Below, in pieces: positions 12,201 to 23,219 of a DNA stretch of 64,000 nt (positions are counted from its first letter, which is position 1; the number at the start of each line of letters is the position of its first letter). The DNA is taken from contig OY294051.1 in assembly GCA_958510825.1 (NCBI GenBank), positions 1,488,001 to 1,552,000 of the forward strand, in the 5' to 3' direction. Both the position numbers and the translations under genes were made by a program. This DNA comes from Brachypterus glaber. Taxonomy: Eukaryota; Arthropoda; Insecta; Coleoptera; Kateretidae. Below the pieces are notes generated by a model. That model saw only the letters and a program-made list of their open reading frames with translations. It was not told the DNA's origin and ran no database searches.

Positions 12201-15145
12201 TAATTTATTTTGAAAATAAAATACTTAAATAATTTCTTACATAACGCTTTTATTTACTATAGTAATACTATCCTTAATGCGAACCTGACCTGACCAAAGT
12301 CCGATCACTGGTAATAATTCAAAATTACAAAATACGACGAATGTCCCCATAAACATATTGTATTAATTTATTTTTCTTCTACTTTTTATCTTCTTTTTCT
12401 TCACTTTCTCATCCTCCTCCCCTTTCTTCTCCATATTCTTCTTTTTCTAATTTTTCTCCTTGTCTTCTTCTTCTTCTCCTCATTTTCCTTCTTTTTTTTG
12501 TTCTTCTTTTTCTGTTTCTGCTCCTAACTTTCAAGACTACATTTCAACATTCCCTATTTTTTTTTAGGAGTAAATGGGAACACGGAGTAAACTGGATGCT
12601 GGGACAAGATCTTTCTGAATCCACAGTTGGTATTATTGGGCTGGGTGGTATTGGACAAGCTATTGTCAAAAGGCTAAAAGGTTTTAATGTGGGACAGTTT
12701 TTGTATACTGGACACAAGGAAAAACCAGAAGGTGAACTAAATTTTAGGAAAAATAATTACCTATTTCATTTATATTCATTACATGAGGGGTCAGTGGAAA
12801 AAAAAGTGACATAGCCCCCCATATTGCACATCCCTGGTTAAAATTACTAAATAAAAATGGCATAAAAGGATCGCCTTTATCAATGTTAAGGCGTGCAAAA
12901 AATGGTTACTTTAGTTCATAGGGTTCCAGAGATTTTAAAATATTAACTACTTAAGAGGGTGGTATCATAACATAATTTTTGAGCAAATTTAGTATGTATT
13001 TTAATATATGTATTAATTTTAGATTTTAAGCTTTCACGGCCATTAAGATTATATAAAGAACTTTCACTTTCGGGTTTAGACCGTGTTAATGGATTTTCAC
13101 TTTCCGACGTTTCGTCTCTTACTACTAGAGACATCTTCAGGGATTAATCTGAAACTAAGTTTCGAATCAACTTGTGTCACTATTTATGACGAGTTGTGGT
13201 TATTCACCCGTGACGAGGTTTTTCCTATCAAAGACTTCCATATTGCAGGTAAGTGGTAACCAGTGTCCCGATTGATATTGTTAGGATGCTTGATGATTTC
13301 TATCGATTCCCGTATCTTCCTTGGCATTTTTCTGTTTTCTGTTAATATTTGTTTTGTTTCAGAAAAATTGATTTTATGACCTGTTTCATGTACATGTTCG
13401 GCTACTGCCGATAAGGAAATTTGTTTCTTTCTTATATTGCGCTCATGCTCTTGAAGTCTTGTAGAAATTTTTTTAGTAGTAAGAGACGAAACGTCGGAAA
13501 GTGAAAATCCATTAACACGGTCTAAACCCGAAAGTGAAAGTTCTTTATATAATATGTATTAATATTACCTACACTAAAAAGTACTTTATCTTATATAAAT
13601 TGCGATATCTAAAAATTTTAATTTTTAGGAAAAGAATTAGGTGCCAAATTTGTCTCTTTAGACACCCTAACAAAAGAAAGTGATTTTATTATTGTCTCCT
13701 GTCCGCTAACCTCAGAAACAAGAGGCCTGTGTAACGAAGATTTCTTCAAAAAAATGAAGAAAACTGCAACTTTCGTCAACGTCAGCAGGGGAGAAATAGT
13801 TGTGCAGGAGGCTTTAGTTAAGGCTTTGAAGGAAAATCGGATTTTTGCAGCTGGACTGGATGTTATGACTCCTGAGCCCCTTCCTTCAGATCATGAGTTG
13901 ATGACATTGCCAAACTGCTGTAAGTTATTAGCTTTTTCTGCTAGTTTAATATACATTGAGTGTCTAAAGTTCGCCCCCTTCCTTTAACTTTGAAAGGCTT
14001 AAGATATCAACTTGAAATTTGAAATACTTAATTTAATATGTTTAGAGGTCACGATGGAGGCAGAGGGCAGGGGTAAAGGTGAATTATATAATTTTCAATT
14101 AAAATTGTTGTGATTTTAATTTTTTTGTTAAAATTGCTGTTTTCTTAGATTTTTCTTCCTCAAAAAAATTGAAAAAAATTAAAAATGTATAATTAAATGG
14201 GGAAGTTTATGTATGAGCCTTAAAATGATGTATCGCACGACATCTCCTTCCAAAAAAAAAATGTTTCCCCTTACTCCCCTGCCTCCAGTGCTCCTCCTAA
14301 ACAAATAAATAAATACTGAAAAAATATATGGGTTATTTTCAACGAATTAATAAATCTTCTCTCTAGAATAGACATTTCATTTGTAAAAACTGACAAAAAC
14401 GTCGGCAACATAAACATTCGTCTGTCTTACTCGCACATCTTTGTTCCAACAGAGACAACATTACCAGTTACTGGTAATTGTTATTGTTCAGGCCTGAATA
14501 TACCAACGAACTAATAACTCTTCTCTCTAGAATAGACATTTCATTTGTAAAAACTGACAAAAACGTAGCCAACATATACATTTGTCTGTCTTACTCGCAC
14601 AACTTTGTTCTAACAGAGACAAAAATAACTGTTACTGGTAATTGTTATTGTTCAGGCCTGAATATACCTAGTATTTGTTTACAAACAAACCGAGATGTTG
14701 GCGATACTTTATATTAGCGGTATGCGTATTCTAGAGAGAAGAGTTGTTAGTTCGTTGGAATATACCTACTATTTGTTTACAAACAAACCGAGATGTTGGC
14801 GATACTTTATATTAACGGTATGCGTATTCTAGAGAGAAGAGTTATTAGTTCGTTGGTTATTTTATTTATATGTTTCAAATTTCAAGTTGATATCTTAACC
14901 CGTTCAAAAGTGGAAGGGGTGGACTTTTGACACGGCCTGTTCAGTCGGAATTATAAGTGAATTTTTATTAAACTTGTCGGTCTGTTTGTCAAGGCTAAGT
15001 TTACTTCAAAACTTATTGTTTTTTAGTTCTGATTCCACATTTGGGCAGTGCTACCCAAAGAACGAGAGATGCTATGGCGGAATTAACAGCTCAAAATATA
15101 CTCAGAGGCCTAGGAGGCGCAGAAATGTTCACACCCGTTGTTTAA
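9214..15145 (+). CDS. GRHPR: Glyoxylate reductase/hydroxypyruvate reductase, six exons, complete
   Basis: Exons: 9214-9284, 10132-10253, 11271-11460, 12568-12731, 13629-13919, 15027-15145. Phases join exactly, giving 318 aa (the human enzyme is slightly longer). It is a D-2-hydroxyacid dehydrogenase that reduces glyoxylate and hydroxypyruvate with NAD(P)H. The dinucleotide fold motif GLGGIG is at residues 152-157. Catalytic residues are Arg236 (VNVSRGE), Glu265 (TPEPLP) and His284 (IPHLGSAT), with 29- and 19-residue spacing as in human GRHPR. The first Met is taken at 9214. The frame stays open upstream to a possible acceptor at 9160, so an N-terminal extension or a 5'UTR intron is possible. 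Introns carry Penelope-like, hAT-like and other repeats. NUDT6 follows on the same strand. Confidence 0.93.
10308..11258. repeat. Tandem pair of the AGTACTAGT-hairpin repeat in GRHPR intron 2
   Basis: Two head-to-tail units of about 460-490 bp, each starting near a GCGCACGAGTACAAGTTTGG-like hairpin and ending GAGCTTATAAGAGT. The second unit ends about a dozen bases before the exon 3 acceptor (11270), so the repeat abuts the splice site. Confidence 0.7.
11861..11960. mobile_element. One-ended Harbinger-like MITE remnant in GRHPR intron 3
   Basis: The left end GGGAACGTTCAAGTATTACG is present and nearly identical to 8908-8990. No matching right terminal repeat was found. The overlapping minus-strand ORF is not a gene. 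Confidence 0.6.
12366..12565. repeat. Pyrimidine-rich tract before GRHPR exon 4
   Basis: About 200 bp of TTCTTCTTTTTCTCC-type simple sequence runs into the polypyrimidine tract of the exon 4 acceptor at 12567. Confidence 0.8.
13018..13551 (-). mobile_element. Penelope-like element fragment with inverted tail, GRHPR intron 4
   Basis: The left 450 bp, read on the minus strand, encodes part of the same GIY-YIG endonuclease tail as 54983-55348, followed by a hammerhead motif. From about 13472 the sequence switches to the opposite orientation, repeating only the last 80 bp of the element (TAGTAGTAAGAGACGAAACG onward). It is flanked by ATATGTATTAAT (13006-13017 and 13552-13563), a 12-bp target duplication. 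5'-truncated and dead. Confidence 0.8.
13104..13147 (-). ncRNA. Penelope-type hammerhead ribozyme motif, core intact (antisense to GRHPR)
   Basis: On the minus strand: CTGAAGA, one unpaired U, stem II GUCUCU/AGAGAC closing a 7-nt loop, GAAA, then ACGU-C. ACGU is a self-complementary mini stem III, and UC is the cleavage dinucleotide. Type I hammerheads with very short stem III are known from Penelope-like elements. The partial right arm at 13472-13500 lacks the CTGAAGA half. Confidence 0.65.
14340..14855. mobile_element. hAT-like MITE interrupted by a second copy of itself
   Basis: The outer copy is 14340-14503 plus 14758-14855. Removing one 8-bp duplication leaves exactly 254 bp, the length of the other copies. 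Ends are CAACGAA...TTCGTTG. The outer copy is flanked by GTTATTTT on both sides, an 8-bp target duplication. Non-coding. Confidence 0.88.
14504..14757. mobile_element. Inner 254-bp hAT-like MITE
   Basis: The terminal inverted repeats (CAACGAACTAATAACTCTTC...) are about 30 bp. It is flanked by GAATATAC on both sides, an 8-bp target duplication of the host copy's own sequence. 8-bp duplications are the hallmark of hAT elements. A third copy lies at 24489-24742. Confidence 0.9.
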
Positions 15146-15173
15146 AATATTTATTGATATTTTTTAATATTTA

Positions 15174-15179
15174 AATAAA
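15174..15179 (+). terminator. Poly(A) signal AATAAA of GRHPR
   Basis: The hexamer lies 29 bases after the TAA stop at 15143-15145. Confidence 0.6.
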
Positions 15180-15233
15180 TTGAATTATTTATATATTTAT
15201 TTTTTATTTATTTAAAAACATTTCCTTTTACTA

Positions 15234-15278
15234 TCTGACGTTTCGTTTTTGTTATAAACATCTTCAAAGAACTAATAG
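15234..15278 (-). ncRNA. Decayed Penelope-type hammerhead motif
   Basis: Minus strand: TTGAAGA, an unpaired U, stem II GUUU/AAAC with a 7-nt loop, GAAA, ACGU-C. The layout is identical to the 13.1 and 55.4 kb motifs, but the first core base is U instead of C, so it is probably inactive. No clear retroelement coding sequence surrounds it. Confidence 0.45.
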
Positions 15279-15299
15279 CTGCTGTGGTAATGATTTCAT

Positions 15300-15900
15300 A
15301 GAGTATACCTTTAAGTTATTAGTAGACGAAAGTTATGGTTAACTTATTTGGGTATATAACTCAATTTTTTGATAATTTATTGAAAAATGTGTTTAAAACA
15401 ATTTTTTAATAATAATATATCTGTATTTATGTTACAACTTAAATTAATAAAACTTATCCCACGGTTGTAAAGCAAACAGGACCCTTTACATGTTTAAGCT
15501 TTCTCATAAAATAACTAGATGTCGCTCTAAACAAACATATATTCCTACAATCATTTAATATATATAAATTTTGATTGCTACGTCATTTCAAAAGATGGCG
15601 CAGTCGTTCACAAATATACTTATATATTTTTATTTTTGTACAAATAAAAAACATTAACATAAATCTAAACAATTTATTATAAATTACAAATTACGTAAAT
15701 AATAATAATAATATCCTTACATTTTAAATAGTATTAATAAATATAAGAGATAAATTGATTGAAAATGATAATGAAGGTCAAACCTAACCTCAAAAACTCA
15801 AATAAGTATGCAAGTATTAGATAATACGTTTATAATAATAATTTTAAATTTATAACAATAATAATATAAATAATATTATTTTTTTTACAGTTATTTTGTG
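15300..15900. other. GRHPR-NUDT6 intergenic spacer
   Basis: About 600 bp of AT-rich sequence in which I see no gene or clear repeat. The NUDT6 promoter presumably lies here, but no convincing core promoter motif stands out. Confidence 0.4.
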
Positions 15901-15907
15901 TATTTAA

Positions 15908-18900
15908 ATGTCTTTATCTAATGTTTTTCAATTATGTAAAAACGTATCAAATGTTAGGTTATGTCAGATGACAAATAAAACAATCCCTAAAGTTGCGTGC
16001 CTGTTAAATAGTTTTCTTTCTACTAGAGTGACGTATAAGTAAGTACCTATATATGTATATAATTAATCAATATTTCCTTTATTAAAAAAAATAAATATGT
16101 TTGACCAATTTAATTCATTTTTTCGTAGGAGATTAGTTAGAAATATGTCAACAATAAGTGAAAATGTGTTCAAAGGGACTATGGACCGATTCAATGGTGT
16201 GATAGTTCAATCAAAAGATGAAAAATGTGACAGGCAGTTGTTTTCGAAAAAATTAGAGGGTTTGTATTTTTTATGTATAAAAATTTTGTTTTTATTTTTT
16301 TTAATTTTTCTAAAATTATATATTTTTTAAGGTAGTTAAGGTGTTTAACCACATAAGAATTAAATTTGTATTAATTATATGTTCTAAAACGTGATAATCA
16401 AATGTGATTTTCCAAAATTAAATATCAATGGCTAAGACTAAATTCATATTTGATTTATTATTTTTGTAATTTTAATTCAGTTGTTTATTCAAATTAAAAA
16501 TATATAATGATTTCATTTAAATTTGAATTTGAAATAATTAAGATTTAATTTAAAGATACAGGAATATTCAAAATGTGATATATTTTAAAAATTAACAAAT
16601 TTTTGATCTTAATCATATATTTAAAATTTTTGACATCAAATATTTTACTTTTAAATTAAAAATACATTTTTAATTAAATATATTTTTTTTAATCAATAAA
16701 AATTGTTATTTGCGTTTTTATTTTATTTTTTTATAGTTAATATTTTTGTTAAAAGGGCATGTTGTTTGATTGAATTTTGTTGAAGTAATCGAAACGAATT
16801 GTTATCCCAATGAAGATTTCTGCCGTTAGATTAGACAGGGACAAAAGTTCTACCCAAAAAGGATAGAAGACATATATACACTCCCACTTACACCCAACCA
16901 AACAAATTCTGTATTTGTTCTTTGTTGAACAAATACAATATTTACTTGACCGGGCGGAAAGTGTAACTATATTATTTTTAAAAAAGAAATTACTGGCGCC
17001 ATCTAAATTTTAGTAGAATTATCTTATTCTACAGATTCACATTAGCTATGTTCGTTCGTGCCGCTCACTGCTACACTTTCCGGCCAACCAAATAAATACT
17101 GTATTTGTTGTATGAAAAACAAATACAGTATTTATTTGGTTGACTGGAAAGTGTAGCACAAATGAGATAGAGATAGGGTAGACGTCTTTTGTTTCATAAT
17201 TCTAGTTGTAAAGAGCTCCATTTAATTTTGTTTTCGGAAAATAAACGTTATAGCATTTATAATATTTAAAGACGTTAAAAATTGACAGTCTATAAAAGAA
17301 TATATATACTGCACGTTTGTCGGTTAATAGCCGAAAATATATACATACATTGATTTTAACGACAGATAGATAACTTTCTAATTTATAAGTTATAAATTAT
17401 AACATTTGTAAATATGTTATTTAGTTTATGTTTTAAAGATGGTTAATTTATGTGTTAATTATGTTTAAAAATTATTTTAAATGTACATACATTTATCGTA
17501 GATTCCCTGGAAAGTTGGAAAGAGAATGGCAAAAGAGGAATTTGGTTTAAAGTAAACCTGGAAGATACAGAATGGGTACCAATTTTAGCAAAAGTAAGTC
17601 ATTAAAATAAATAATAAACAAGCCAAAAGCTTACATGGGGCTCTCCATGACTGTAATATAATCCTAAACAAATAATAATAATTGTTTTTATGCAAAACTA
17701 AGGGCATATCCACAGTCTCGCATAAGAACGTAATACATAAGAATGCAATGCCATGATTGGCTTGAGGTGCCGCCATGTATCTTGTAAGCCAATCGTTGAT
17801 TTTTTCCCTGTCAATTTTTTAGCCACTTTTTCTTAAAATAATTTGTGCTTGATTGCCGTGCCAATACGAACGATACTTAGCGATTATTTCTACATAGTCG
17901 AATTTTTTATATTTTGACGTTATTACCTTATGACAGACCGCCATTTTTATTTGGCTGGTGACTTTACTAATATTTATGTTGGCAATACTATCTTTTAAAC
18001 GGTTTGGACAAACCGGCGGCCGTAACGTTGCACAAAATTTGTTCAAACTCAGCGTTTGATGATGACTGTATGATAGATGTTTAATACAAACAAGGTTATC
18101 AAGGTGCATTTAAAAATTTTATGCACAACTTTTAGAACCAATATCTATATTTTTTCTCAGAATGGTTTTAAGTTCCACCATGCAAAAGAAAACTATGTGA
18201 TGATGTATCTATGGTTACCAAAGAATGAAACTTGTAATGTACCACAATATGCCCATACCATGACGGGTGTGGGTGCTGTAGTTGTAAATGATAAATCCCA
18301 AATCCTCGTGGTCAGGGAGAAATATTTTGTAGGGAAAGAACCGATGTGGAAACTACCTGGAGGATATGTAGAGCCAGGTAAGGAAACAAACTAACGAATT
18401 TTTAGTAACAGCTTGCCTTTTTACCCTATACTATCCATATTCATTTTTTCCATGTCTGTAAAATTTATTCAAGCTTAATCTGCAAATATCAACCTTAAAA
18501 CATGCTTAAGTAAAAAAAAAACGCTAGAATTATACTTTTATGAATTTTGCAGATAAATTTCCAGTTTTACTTTCCAAGGAAAGTCTTGCGCTAGTAAAAA
18601 AACTTAATTTATATCCAAAAAAGATGATGTCCGTCAAAAAAAAAAAATGTCTGTTAGTCTGTCTGCCCGGGAAATTGCCGAAAAAGCAATATTGTTTACG
18701 CACGTGAATAGACCTGATTTGTGACCACGATAGATCGAGAACGCTTTGAGCTAAACATTTCAAATTTGGATCATAGGTTAATTATCCAAAGTTCTGGGCT
18801 TGGTTTATTTTTGGTAACAATTGTAATGGGGTAAAGGAGTGAAATGGGGTAAAAACAAGTATTTTTAAAAATATTTATTTTTTCATTTTTTTCAGGTGAA

Positions 18901-21591
18901 AACTTTGTAGACGCCGCAATTCGCGAAGTTTTCGAAGAAACAGGCGTAAAGACCAAATTTAACTCCGTCCTGGCCCTTAGGCACGGCCACGGAGGCATGT
19001 TCGAATGTTCGGACGTTTACACCGTGGTCTCACTAGCACCACTTACTTCCGACATCTCAAGATGTGAGAGAGAAATAGAAGCTTGCGAGTGGATGGACGT
19101 AAATGAATATCTAAATCATCCGAAGGTCAATAATTTTTAATTTTTAATATTTATTAAATATCAAGTTGAAACTCTGATGTAATATTTTGAAAACGCTGAT
19201 ATTGACAAAGGGAGCGTTCAAGTATTACGTAACGCGCTAGGGGGGGGGTGGCGGGTCTCTAAAACGTTACGCCGCGTTACAGAGCGGGGGGGGTGTCAGT
19301 AAAAGTATTACGTAACACTTAAAAAATTATAAACTTATAAAATGTTTATTGGATCACGTTTTTAACAATGATCTAAGCCTAAAGACACGGATTCCTTACA
19401 AATTTAATTGCATACGGCGTGGTTAACAGTTAACTAAATCCTCTAAACAAAAACAATTAGAGATGGAAAACCATAGCCAATAACCGGTTTCGGAAATTAC
19501 ATCAGACCGGTTTTGGGTTAAAACACGGAGGCAATAACCGGTTAAAAACCGGTTTAAACCATAAAGCAAAATTTCCTTTAATTTTTTTTACTTTTTGTAA
19601 AATGTTACGTAACAAATAGGGGGGTGGGGGGTCTCGAAAATGTTATGCCGCGTTACATGGGGGGGTGGGGGTCAAAAGGGCCAAATTTTTCGTTACGTAA
19701 TACTTGAACGCTCCCAAAGTGACATTGGCCCTTTCAGAACCAAGCCACAGATATTTACTTTTATCTCGAGGGGTGAACCCTATGGGAAGTCCGTGTTAAA
19801 TTTTTCTAAAATTTCAAAAATCTTGACACAAATCTGCAAAATCTCGGTAATAGTTGACAAGATTTCGAAGATTTTTGAGAAGTCTTATAAATCTAAACGA
19901 ATAGTTCAAAAATTAAAGATTTTCATGTCGAAAATGTTGCCCCTAGTTTTACCTTTTGTTTTTAAAAACGAACTCTTATATTTATTAAAGTTTTAGTACA
20001 ATATATAATAAACCTTTGTTGGTTAAAAAAAGGCAAATCTAAGTTAGCCTCTTTCGGAACTTATCAGTGTATCTATTCTCGGGCTCGAGAGAACGTGAAC
20101 AATTTTCGTAGGAAGGGAATTGATCACATCATATCAAAGTTCCCCAAAGTTAAAAAATGCTATTCTTGAACAGTAGTGAGCGTGATGGGATCTTTGCAGC
20201 CGGCTGCAGCGTTTCCAAGTATTTTAGCGGATTTTAACCAATCAGATTATGTGACACGAATTTGCGTGCGCAGGCTGTCTTTATTTTTATTATTTGTAAG
20301 CAAGTTGCTATGGTTTGAATATTTTTTATAATTAATATCCAAAAATTAAAGTGTAAGAAATTACTGAAAATGAAAATAAAAACAGAAAAAGATCTGCGCC
20401 CACCAGCAGTCAACAAAAAAAATTGTTTTAAAATTTATTCAGGACCACCCTCTTGTTATTAGTGGGCTGTTTAGTCCTGAATTCACTACAATTTTTTTGT
20501 TAGAAAGTTGGAAAGGGTCGGTCCTAGCCAACACTTTCCGTTCTTAGTTCTCCATTTGGTCTTCCGCATCTTGCAGATCTCCCAAAAGGGCAATAGCCCC
20601 CACAATTTCCAAATCGTCCATCGTTATGTTATTATTATTATTATAATATGTATAATAATTTCTAAATATAAAAAAGCTTCTTTCATTAACTATTATAAAA
20701 TAAAACGGTATTCAAAATAATAACACAAAACCAAAGCCAAAATAGGGTTATATTTAAATGCGCGCGACTAACTTATATGTCAAAATATCCGTGAACGCTC
20801 GCTTCTCAGGCTCCCGAGTAGTAGAAGTAAAGTTCCTCGATTTTCGTGCGAAGTGAAGTTCAAGAATAAGTAGTTTTGCGTTTCGAGAGAAAGAATATGC
20901 AACCCACACTACCTTTCTCCCGGGAATGCGTTCTCTCGAGCCCGAGAATACATACCCAGGGGTAAAATGTCGAAAAAAAATTGTACACTTAAATCTTGAA
21001 AATGACCTAAAAAGGGCCTCACATTTGGTTCGGATTTCTTCAAGAGATTACCTCCAAGATTTACTCCAATTTTTACACCTGAAATTACTCAGCGGTTTAC
21101 CCCGCGGAACTAATCCATTGATAAGGACAGAAATTTTTAATTTTAAACAGAGTGATATTGGTAAACTGACAGTTTCGAGCTGCTGGCTCTTCAGTACCAA
21201 GAGTCAACTCTGCACGCTGATTAAGAAAACTTTTTTAGACTTTACTCGAAAAAGGAATACCTATAGTCATTAGATTGATGTAGACTTGTGCGCCATCTAT
21301 TGCTGATGGCGCAAAAAGGCTACATCAGTCTAATGACGATATTCATTTTGCCAGTTAATCCATTGATATTATAAATTATTAAATTATTATACATTTTAGG
21401 TACATGAGTTGAACCGATTTTTCGTCCAAAAACACGTAGATTACCAGGAAAATGATATAAAAATAGACTGCCATCATGGCATCCATGTGATTGTAAATAG
21501 ACCATACACACTGTACCATGTAATGACCAAAGATATTGGAGAACCAGACCTAAAAGGGCCTAAACGAGAAGACTCTAGAGATGACGTTTGA
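15908..21591 (+). CDS. NUDT6: Nudix hydrolase, NUDT6 type, six exons, complete
   Basis: Exons: 15908-16038, 16129-16259, 17502-17593, 18161-18377, 18896-19125, 21400-21591. Phases join exactly, giving 330 aa, close to vertebrate NUDT6. The Nudix box G-x5-E-x7-REUxEExGU is intact at residues 186-208, with RE-V-F-EE at 200-205, which binds the divalent metal for diphosphate hydrolysis. The DRFNGVIV segment and the FKFHHA/LPGGYVEP block are typical of the NUDT6/antisense-FGF family, whose physiological substrate is not settled. The first 45 residues are basic, rich in Ser/Thr/Asn/Val and poor in acidic residues, so a mitochondrial presequence is likely. Met at 15908 was chosen because it starts the only open first exon whose donor phase fits exon 2. 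Confidence 0.92.
16805..17220. mobile_element. About 410-bp non-coding element, copy 1, NUDT6 intron 2
   Basis: It starts ATGAAGATTTCTGCCGTTAG and ends TCTAGTTGTAAAGAGCTCCAT; intact copies begin ATGGAGA and end TCTCCAT, giving short terminal inverted repeats. It has two internal hairpins around ACAAATACAGTATTTATTTG. Other copies: 48978-49384, 59532-59944 and 63776 to the window edge. Class unassigned. Confidence 0.75.
17697..17795. mobile_element. Partial small MITE (ACTCGCATAA family), NUDT6 intron 3
   Basis: GGGCATATCCACAGTCTCGC through CATGTATCTTGTAA matches the left 90 bp of the complete fold-back copy at 38878-38998. The right arm is missing. Confidence 0.55.
18545..18890 (+). repeat. 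GTCTGTC dispersed repeat, NUDT6 intron 4
   Basis: About 345 bp in the same order as 3580-3865 (GTCTGTTAGTCTGTCTGCCC core, GAGAACGCTTTGAGCTAAAC, GGGGTAAAGGAGTGAAATGG). It ends within a few bases of the exon 5 acceptor at 18895. Confidence 0.65.
19210..19715. mobile_element. 506-bp Harbinger-like MITE, NUDT6 intron 5
   Basis: It has perfect 25-bp terminal inverted repeats starting GGGAGCGTTCAAGTATTACG, flanked by AAA on both sides (3-bp target duplication). The interior contains G-rich runs, a second internal pair of CGTTACG repeats, and an inner ACCGGTTTTGGGTTA/AACCGGTTAAAAACCGG block. No transposase. Confidence 0.85.
19720..21395. other. Remainder of NUDT6 intron 5
   Basis: About 1.7 kb without a gene. 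ORFs at 19640-19996 and 20926-21273 lack family resemblance and are not supported. Around 21120-21325 is a short repeat with a CTTGTGCGCCATCTATTGCT motif, also found near 31403. A fold-back around TGTGCGCCATCT/GATGGCGCA lies at 21287-21315. Confidence 0.45.
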
Positions 21592-21598
21592 TGATATT

Positions 21599-21604
21599 AA
21601 TAAA
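21599..21604 (+). terminator. Poly(A) signal AATAAA of NUDT6
   Basis: The hexamer begins 8 bases after the TGA stop (21589-21591), implying a very short 3'UTR. Later signals are possible. Confidence 0.5.
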
Positions 21605-21728
21605 AATGTGTATTTTCTTTGTATGTTTCTCGCTTTTTTTAATTTTAAATACTATACACTAAAAAAAGCTAAAACTGTAAAAATTAATTAATGCACTCAA
21701 TGATGTCTCAATTTATATCCTTACTATA

Positions 21729-22152
21729 GTTTATTTTTTTAAGGTATAGTTATTTTAAATTTGCCGCTAAATACTCCATAAAGTCCGATTTACACTGAAG
21801 CATGTGGCTTGTTTTGAATGTCAACATAATCAAAATTTATAATTTTTGTTTACTTACTTTGTTTTTATGATGTTTGGATGTAAAAAAAAAGAGAATTGAT
21901 AAAGTTGTTGCTAAAAACACTTTTGTATTCCTGTAGAAACAAAATTTTCTTATAAAATCGCTTTTATTCCAATAATTTAGAGGAATAAACCATTGTTTTG
22001 TTCTCGTTAATGGCACGTCACCGTTTTACGGTTGTGTAAATTGGGCCTAGTCATTTCGCTTAGGACACATGCGTATCTTACGTTGCTATGGTAATTTCGA
22101 GATTGTTTACAAGCGGGAAGGTTTAAAATAACTATACCCTAAAAAAATAAAC
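21729..22152. mobile_element. About 425-bp MITE (GGTATAGTTATTTTAAA ends), copy 1
   Basis: Inverted ends TTTTTTTAAGGTATAGTTATT and AATAACTATACCCTAAAAAAA enclose a non-coding interior (GATTTACACTGAAGCATGTG...). A second copy lies at 27029-27479. Exact target duplication not determined. Confidence 0.7.
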
Positions 22153-22499
22153 TTTAAGTGGAGTTAAAATATTCCTTTTAAAAAATAATTCATCATCAGC
22201 GAATAACCTAATATCTTTTTCCTTAAAATCTGTGTGACAAAAATATAAAATTGCCTAAAATGTGTTAGAAATTAGGATTTTATGCAACCTCAATGGACAC
22301 AAGAGTGCTTTGACTTCTTTTTACAGTTAATGTGCCATTTTCCATTATGGTGAATTTTTATAATTTTAGTGATAAATTTAAATCTATTTTTAAAGTTTTC
22401 CAAATGTTTTAAAATATTTTTCAAATTTAATAGATACATACTTAAATCACCTAGGGGGATGGGAGGTTAGTGCTAAACGTTACGGTGTATTACGAGGGG

Positions 22500-22682
22500 G
22501 AGGGGAACTAATGTATGGTTCTCCGCATGAAGGAAAGTCTCCGACGTAAGGGGGAGGAATCATTCGCGCTCTTTTCTTTCCGTCAAGAGCGTTATAAGGC
22601 ATGCGTGCTTGCAACGGGCCTCTCACTTGCACACACATTCCAAACATATTTCCCTTAGCCACAGATCCGTGCGTCAAGCTAT
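22500..22682. repeat. About 165-bp dispersed repeat, copy 1
   Basis: Contains CTTTCCGTCAAGAGCGTTAT and CTTGCACACACATTCCAAAC. Also present inverted at 39538-39695 and direct at 53445-53625. No terminal inverted repeats seen. It could be a short retroposon, but no tRNA-like A/B boxes were recognised. Confidence 0.6.
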
Positions 22683-22882
22683 AACGTAATATAATGCTTT
22701 TTATTATTTGTAAAAAAATAAATATGTTTGATTTTTTTACCCAACTTTTTTCATAGGAGTGCGCCCGGGCGTATAGCTGCTAGCGTTAAGTATTTCTGGG
22801 GGCCCCCTTATAGGGGCTAAGTCTTAGCATTACGAAGTTTTACATGGGAGATCAAGAATTTATTGAACAATCTAAACGTAAA

Positions 22883-23215
22883 ATAGTTATTTATGGTACT
22901 AGTGGGTAAAGTAAGATATTGCCCATGAGAAAATTAACCTGCGAGGCATCAGCGAAGCAGGTTAATTTTCGAGAGGGCAATATCGGTTTACCCATGAGTG
23001 CCATACAAGGTTTTATCCAATAAATAGCTTAGAAGTTCATATTTTTATTAAAAATTTTAATGACATTTACAAGAAAATAATTTGACAAGTGACAGTTGAG
23101 TGGGTAAAATAAATAATTATCCACTCAATAAAGTAAAAGCCACGCGGGGGTTATTATTGAGTTTATCTATTTAAAATAAGGCTGGTAATTGTCTTATTAT
23201 CTGTCTGTATTGGAT
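22883..23215. mobile_element. Element with GGTACTAGTGGGTAAAGTAA hairpin, copy 1
   Basis: The left part folds (GATATTGCCC...GGGCAATATC; AATTAACCTG...CAGGTTAATT) and is followed by a tail with AAATAATTATCCACTCAATA. Copies: 49868-50165 nearly full, 48475-48555 partial. Non-coding. Confidence 0.65.
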
Positions 23216-23219
23216 AAAA

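Larger units (their letters stand above)
13961..14940. mobile_element. Diverged Tc1/mariner-like MITE carrying nested hAT-like MITEs, GRHPR intron 5
   Basis: The left end (GTCTAAAGTTCGCCCCC...AAGATATCAACTTGAAATTTG) and right end (CAAGTTGATATCTTAACCCG...GGACTTTTGACACGGCCTGT) are inverted copies of the ends of the 720-bp elements at 37093 and 45996. The hAT-like pair 14340-14855 interrupts it. Confidence 0.6.

Noticed and set aside
14478..14717. 79-aa ORF
   Set aside because: Lies within the hAT-like MITE; copies elsewhere do not keep the frame.
20926..21273. 115-aa ORF in NUDT6 intron 5
   Set aside because: No family resemblance, intronic, and includes repeat sequence shared with 31400.
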